Of a stretch of DNA of 14,929 nt, positions 12,766-14,929 are shown in pieces. This stretch comes from Azohydromonas lata NBRC 102462 (GTDB lineage: Bacteria > Pseudomonadota > Gammaproteobacteria > Burkholderiales > Burkholderiaceae_C): assembly GCA_945878385.1 (NCBI GenBank), contig CAMCTE010000045.1, forward strand, positions 1 to 14,929, written 5' to 3'. Within the stretch, counting starts at the first letter, position 1. Each line of letters begins with the position of its first letter. The notes beneath the pieces are model-generated. The model had not been told where the DNA came from. It saw only the letters and a list, made by a program, of their open reading frames with translations, and did no database searches. A program made the translations under genes and the position numbers.

Positions 12766-14078
12766 CGCGCCGCCGCTTCCTGGGGCTTGTCCGTCGGGCC
12801 CTTGTTGTTTTTGTCGTCGCGCCCGCGGTCAATCACCTTGGAGCCGTTGCGCAGGTTCTGCCGCCCTTCCACCACCACCCGGTCGCCCGGCGCGATACCC
12901 TTGACCGAGGCCATGCCGTCGGCCATGGCCAACACCTCGATGGGGCGCGACTGGGCCACACCCTCGTCGTCCACGGTGAAGACGGTGCGGCCCCGGGCGC
13001 CTTGCACCACGGCCGCCAGCGGAATCACCGCGCCACCTTCTATGGACTGCAGGTTCATCCTCACCTTCACATAGGCACCTGGCCACCAGCGTGCGTCACG
13101 GTTGTCGATTTCGGCTCGCACGCGCACGGTGCCGGAGGCGGCATCCACGGTGTTGTCCACGAAGACCAGCGGTGCGGCCGGCGCGCCGGCTGAGCCTGAA
13201 GCGTCTTCCGCTGCCCGTACCTGCACCACCGCGGCGCGTGACTTGATGGCCGCCAAGGCGTCACCCAGATGCCGCTGCGGCAACGAAAAGGTGACCAGGG
13301 CCGGGTGCAGTTGGCTGATGGTCACCAGTGCAGCGCCGCCTGGGCTGACATAGGCGCCGGGGTGCACCGAGATGGTTCCCAAGCGGCCCTCTTGAGGCGC
13401 TGCCACCGTCATGAACGAAAGCGCCACCTGCGCCACATTCACCGCTGCACGCGAGGCGGCCACAGCGGCCTCCTGCGTTTGCGCGGCCGTACGCTGACCG
13501 TCCACAGCGCCTTGTGAAATGAAGTTCTGGGCCAGCAGGTCTTCGCTGCGCTTGAGCTGCCGCCGCGCATCGGCCAGCGCCGCTTCATCGCGCAGCAGTT
13601 GTGCCTGCGCGCGCTCCAGTTGCGCGCGTTCGTTGCGGTCGTCCAACTTGAACAAGGTCTGACCCAATCTGACCGAGTCGCCCTCGCGCACCATGACTTC
13701 ACGCACCGTGGCGGCAACCTGTGCCCGCACATCCACCGAGCGCCGCGCCGATACCGTCCCCGTGAGGTCCAGCCCCACCGCCAGGCTGCGCTTCTCGGCT
13801 TTGACGAGCGTGACGGAAACAGGGCCGCCGCCACCGCCTGTCCCGCGCGCACCTGCTGCATTGCCGGTTGGGGCAAGCGCTGCGCCGGGGGCCGATGCCG
13901 CCGTGGCCCCGGCCGCTGGTGCCGCTGCGCCAGTGGGGGCTGCGGTCGGCTGTGCCGTGCCCGGGGCCGTGCCTGGGCTCTGACCGGTGCAGGCCGACAA
14001 CACGGCAGCCCAGGCCAACAGTGCCCACGCCGCCCGGGGCGTTGCGTGGCTGGACCGGTCCTTCATCTTCTCTTGCAT
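12762..14078 (-). CDS. RND efflux membrane-fusion lipoprotein (periplasmic adaptor)
   Basis: The 438-residue adaptor connects the RND pump to an outer-membrane channel. A lipoprotein signal is visible: KDRSSHATPRAAWALLAWAAVLSAC with lipobox LSAC and Cys30 as the lipidation site. A long Ala/Pro/Gly/Thr linker (about 31-85) follows, longer than in most adaptors. The adaptor core comes next: VSVTLVKAEKRSLAVGLDLTGTV (beta-barrel/lipoyl start), VDVRAQVAATVREVMVREGDSV (lipoyl half), a coiled coil at about 150-215 (NERAQLERAQAQLLRDEAAL), second lipoyl half LGTISVHPGAYVSPG, the barrel region and the membrane-proximal end. Its stop overlaps the pump start by ATGA. The start is taken as 14078; an in-frame ATG at 14066 is possible, and neither has a good Shine-Dalgarno. 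Confidence 0.93.
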   Translation of the reverse strand: MQEKMKDRSSHATPRAAWALLAWAAVLSACTGQSPGTAPGTAQPTAAPTGAAAPAAGATAASAPGAALAPTGNAAGARGTGGGGGPVSVTLVKAEKRSLAVGLDLTGTVSARRSVDVRAQVAATVREVMVREGDSVRLGQTLFKLDDRNERAQLERAQAQLLRDEAALADARRQLKRSEDLLAQNFISQGAVDGQRTAAQTQEAAVAASRAAVNVAQVALSFMTVAAPQEGRLGTISVHPGAYVSPGGAALVTISQLHPALVTFSLPQRHLGDALAAIKSRAAVVQVRAAEDASGSAGAPAAPLVFVDNTVDAASGTVRVRAEIDNRDARWWPGAYVKVRMNLQSIEGGAVIPLAAVVQGARGRTVFTVDDEGVAQSRPIEVLAMADGMASVKGIAPGDRVVVEGRQNLRNGSKVIDRGRDDKNNKGPTDKPQEAAAR

Positions 14079-14091
14079 GGAATGTTCGTTC

Positions 14092-14733
14092 TCATGAGAT
14101 GCGAGCCAACACCGTCGCAGGCGGCTGGCGCATCAGGGTGTACACGCGCGCGGTGGTCGAGTGGATGTCGCCAACGCTGCATTTCAGGGCACGGGCCGTT
14201 TCTTTGGGGCTGAGCCCCCGGCCCAGGGCACCCAGGATCTGATCGACTTCGGGGGCCACATCACCCGCACGCCGCAGGCCGTCCAGCACGCTGCGCGCCA
14301 ACGCGGGCGACAGGTCTGGCCCACCGCGCAGTATGCGTTGCAATCCCTCCACCTGCCGTTCGTATCGGTCTTGCTTGAGCAGGTAGCCATGCACGCCCAT
14401 CTGCAGCGCTGGCAGCAGCCGCTCTTCCTCGTCGTACAGCGTGGTGGCCACTCGCCAACAGCTCGAAGGCAGTCGGGCGATCAGCTCCAGCGCCGCCACA
14501 TCGTCCAGGTCGATGTCGATCAGGGCAATATCGAAACCCTGCAGCAAGGGCGGCGCCTCCTGCGGTGTCGTCACCGCATGCACGGCAATCCGCCGGTGCA
14601 CCGCGGTGCACAGAACCCGATTGAGGATGCTGCGCGCCACGGCGCTGCCCTCCACCAACAGCGCCTGCGCCGCTCCCGGGCCGTTCAGACCGGCAGGCGC
14701 GCTGTCCTTGCTCATGGCAAACGGAAGGGCCAT
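14092..14733 (-). CDS. Response regulator, NarL/LuxR-like
   Basis: A 213-residue protein with an N-terminal receiver domain (about 22-135) and a C-terminal LuxR-type helix-turn-helix (about 164-205; GLSPKETARALKCSVGDIHSTTARVYTLM). The phosphoacceptor Asp73 (DIALIDIDL), the Thr97/98 switch and Lys120 (GYLLK) are visible, but the usual acidic pair near the start reads E28-G29 (LLVEGS), so one metal-binding acid is missing. Phosphorylation may therefore be weak or altered. No sensor kinase gene is next to it, so its partner is elsewhere. It lies 13 bases upstream of the fusion-protein start in the same direction and would control or be co-expressed with the efflux operon. ATG 14733 is used; an in-frame ATG at 14715 is a possible alternative. 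No clear ribosome site is visible at either. Confidence 0.85.
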   Translation of the reverse strand: MALPFAMSKDSAPAGLNGPGAAQALLVEGSAVARSILNRVLCTAVHRRIAVHAVTTPQEAPPLLQGFDIALIDIDLDDVAALELIARLPSSCWRVATTLYDEEERLLPALQMGVHGYLLKQDRYERQVEGLQRILRGGPDLSPALARSVLDGLRRAGDVAPEVDQILGALGRGLSPKETARALKCSVGDIHSTTARVYTLMRQPPATVLARIS

Positions 14734-14755
14734 GGGGCCATGCGACCGGTGAAGC

Positions 14756-14929
14756 TCAGGCCGTCGCCGGATTGACCAGCACCAGCTTGCCCTTCACGGC
14801 GCGGGTGGCCATCAGGGCATAGGCCTGTGGCACCTCGTTCATGGGCAATACGCGGTCGACGGCCGGCCGTATCAGGCCCTGGCGATACCAATCCACCAGT
14901 TGCCCCAGAGCCCGCTCAAAGGCCTGTGG
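14756..14929 (-). CDS. C-terminus of an MDR-family NADPH:quinone oxidoreductase (partial)
   Basis: The last 57 residues of a gene running off the window edge. The sequence (ALGQLVDWYRQGLIRPAVDRVLPM, NEVPQAYALMATRAVKGKLV, then LVNPATA and stop) is the typical C-terminal domain end of medium-chain NADPH:quinone oxidoreductase or zinc-independent alcohol dehydrogenase-like proteins: a helix, the strand before the VPQAYALM helix, and the KGKLVL strand. The nucleotide-binding and catalytic part is outside the window, so substrate is unknown. The stop lies 22 bases before the response-regulator start, same strand, so the two are probably in one operon. Confidence 0.85.
   Translation of the reverse strand, partial: PQAFERALGQLVDWYRQGLIRPAVDRVLPMNEVPQAYALMATRAVKGKLVLVNPATA

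Overview
The window looks like chromosomal DNA of a betaproteobacterium, most likely Burkholderiales and probably Comamonadaceae. The signs are very high GC, strongly GC-biased third codon positions, a Phe-terminated trimeric-type porin, an adenine-deaminase-type amidohydrolase, a WYL regulator and a flavin reductase that all read like proteins of that group. The assignment comes from sequence character only; no search was run.

Left part (1-986). The window opens in the last 26 bases of a tRNA, followed by a good hairpin terminator. A minus-strand reading frame (113-781) then encodes the C-terminal half of an outer-membrane porin. Its first ~36 residues are instead the N-terminus of an IS5-type transposase, so this is an IS/porin chimera left by a deletion. 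Upstream of it, a possible IS66-type end (GTAAGCG on the minus strand at 934-940) suggests a second piece of mobile-element debris. This is the only scarred stretch of the window.

Middle left (987-5833). Five plus-strand genes follow: an adenine/adenosine deaminase, a GntR/FCD regulator preceded by a perfect GTGTATACAC palindrome, and a SsuA/NMT1-type ABC importer (binding protein, ATPase, permease). The binding-protein gene carries a one-base frameshift near 3597-3600, while ATPase and permease are intact. A 9-bp GC hairpin separates the binding-protein gene from the ATPase gene. The layout suggests GntR-controlled uptake of a small nitrogenous or aromatic compound, perhaps linked to purine salvage; the substrate is not determined by the sequence.

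Middle (5834-9036). A secreted glycine-zipper surface protein and an HPF/RaiA-like ribosome-associated protein are on the plus strand. The latter's 3' end overlaps, tail to tail, an unrecognised minus-strand gene. That gene is divergent from a WYL-domain regulator, and the intergenic region holds a perfect 10+5+10 inverted repeat.

Right part (9041-14929). A tightly packed minus-strand operon reads, in transcription order: the end of a zinc-independent/MDR-type quinone oxidoreductase (cut by the window edge), a NarL/LuxR-like response regulator, a lipoprotein membrane-fusion protein, an RND efflux pump of the MdtB/MdtC type, and a flavin reductase-like protein. Fusion protein/pump and pump/flavin reductase are each joined by 4-base ATGA overlaps. 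No outer-membrane factor gene is present.

Most of the window is ordinary accessory metabolism and transport. I see no CRISPR array, prophage or convincing new defence system. The points most worth a second look are the IS5-porin chimera, the frameshifted binding protein, the oxidoreductase/regulator/RND/flavin-reductase operon, and the two regulatory palindromes.
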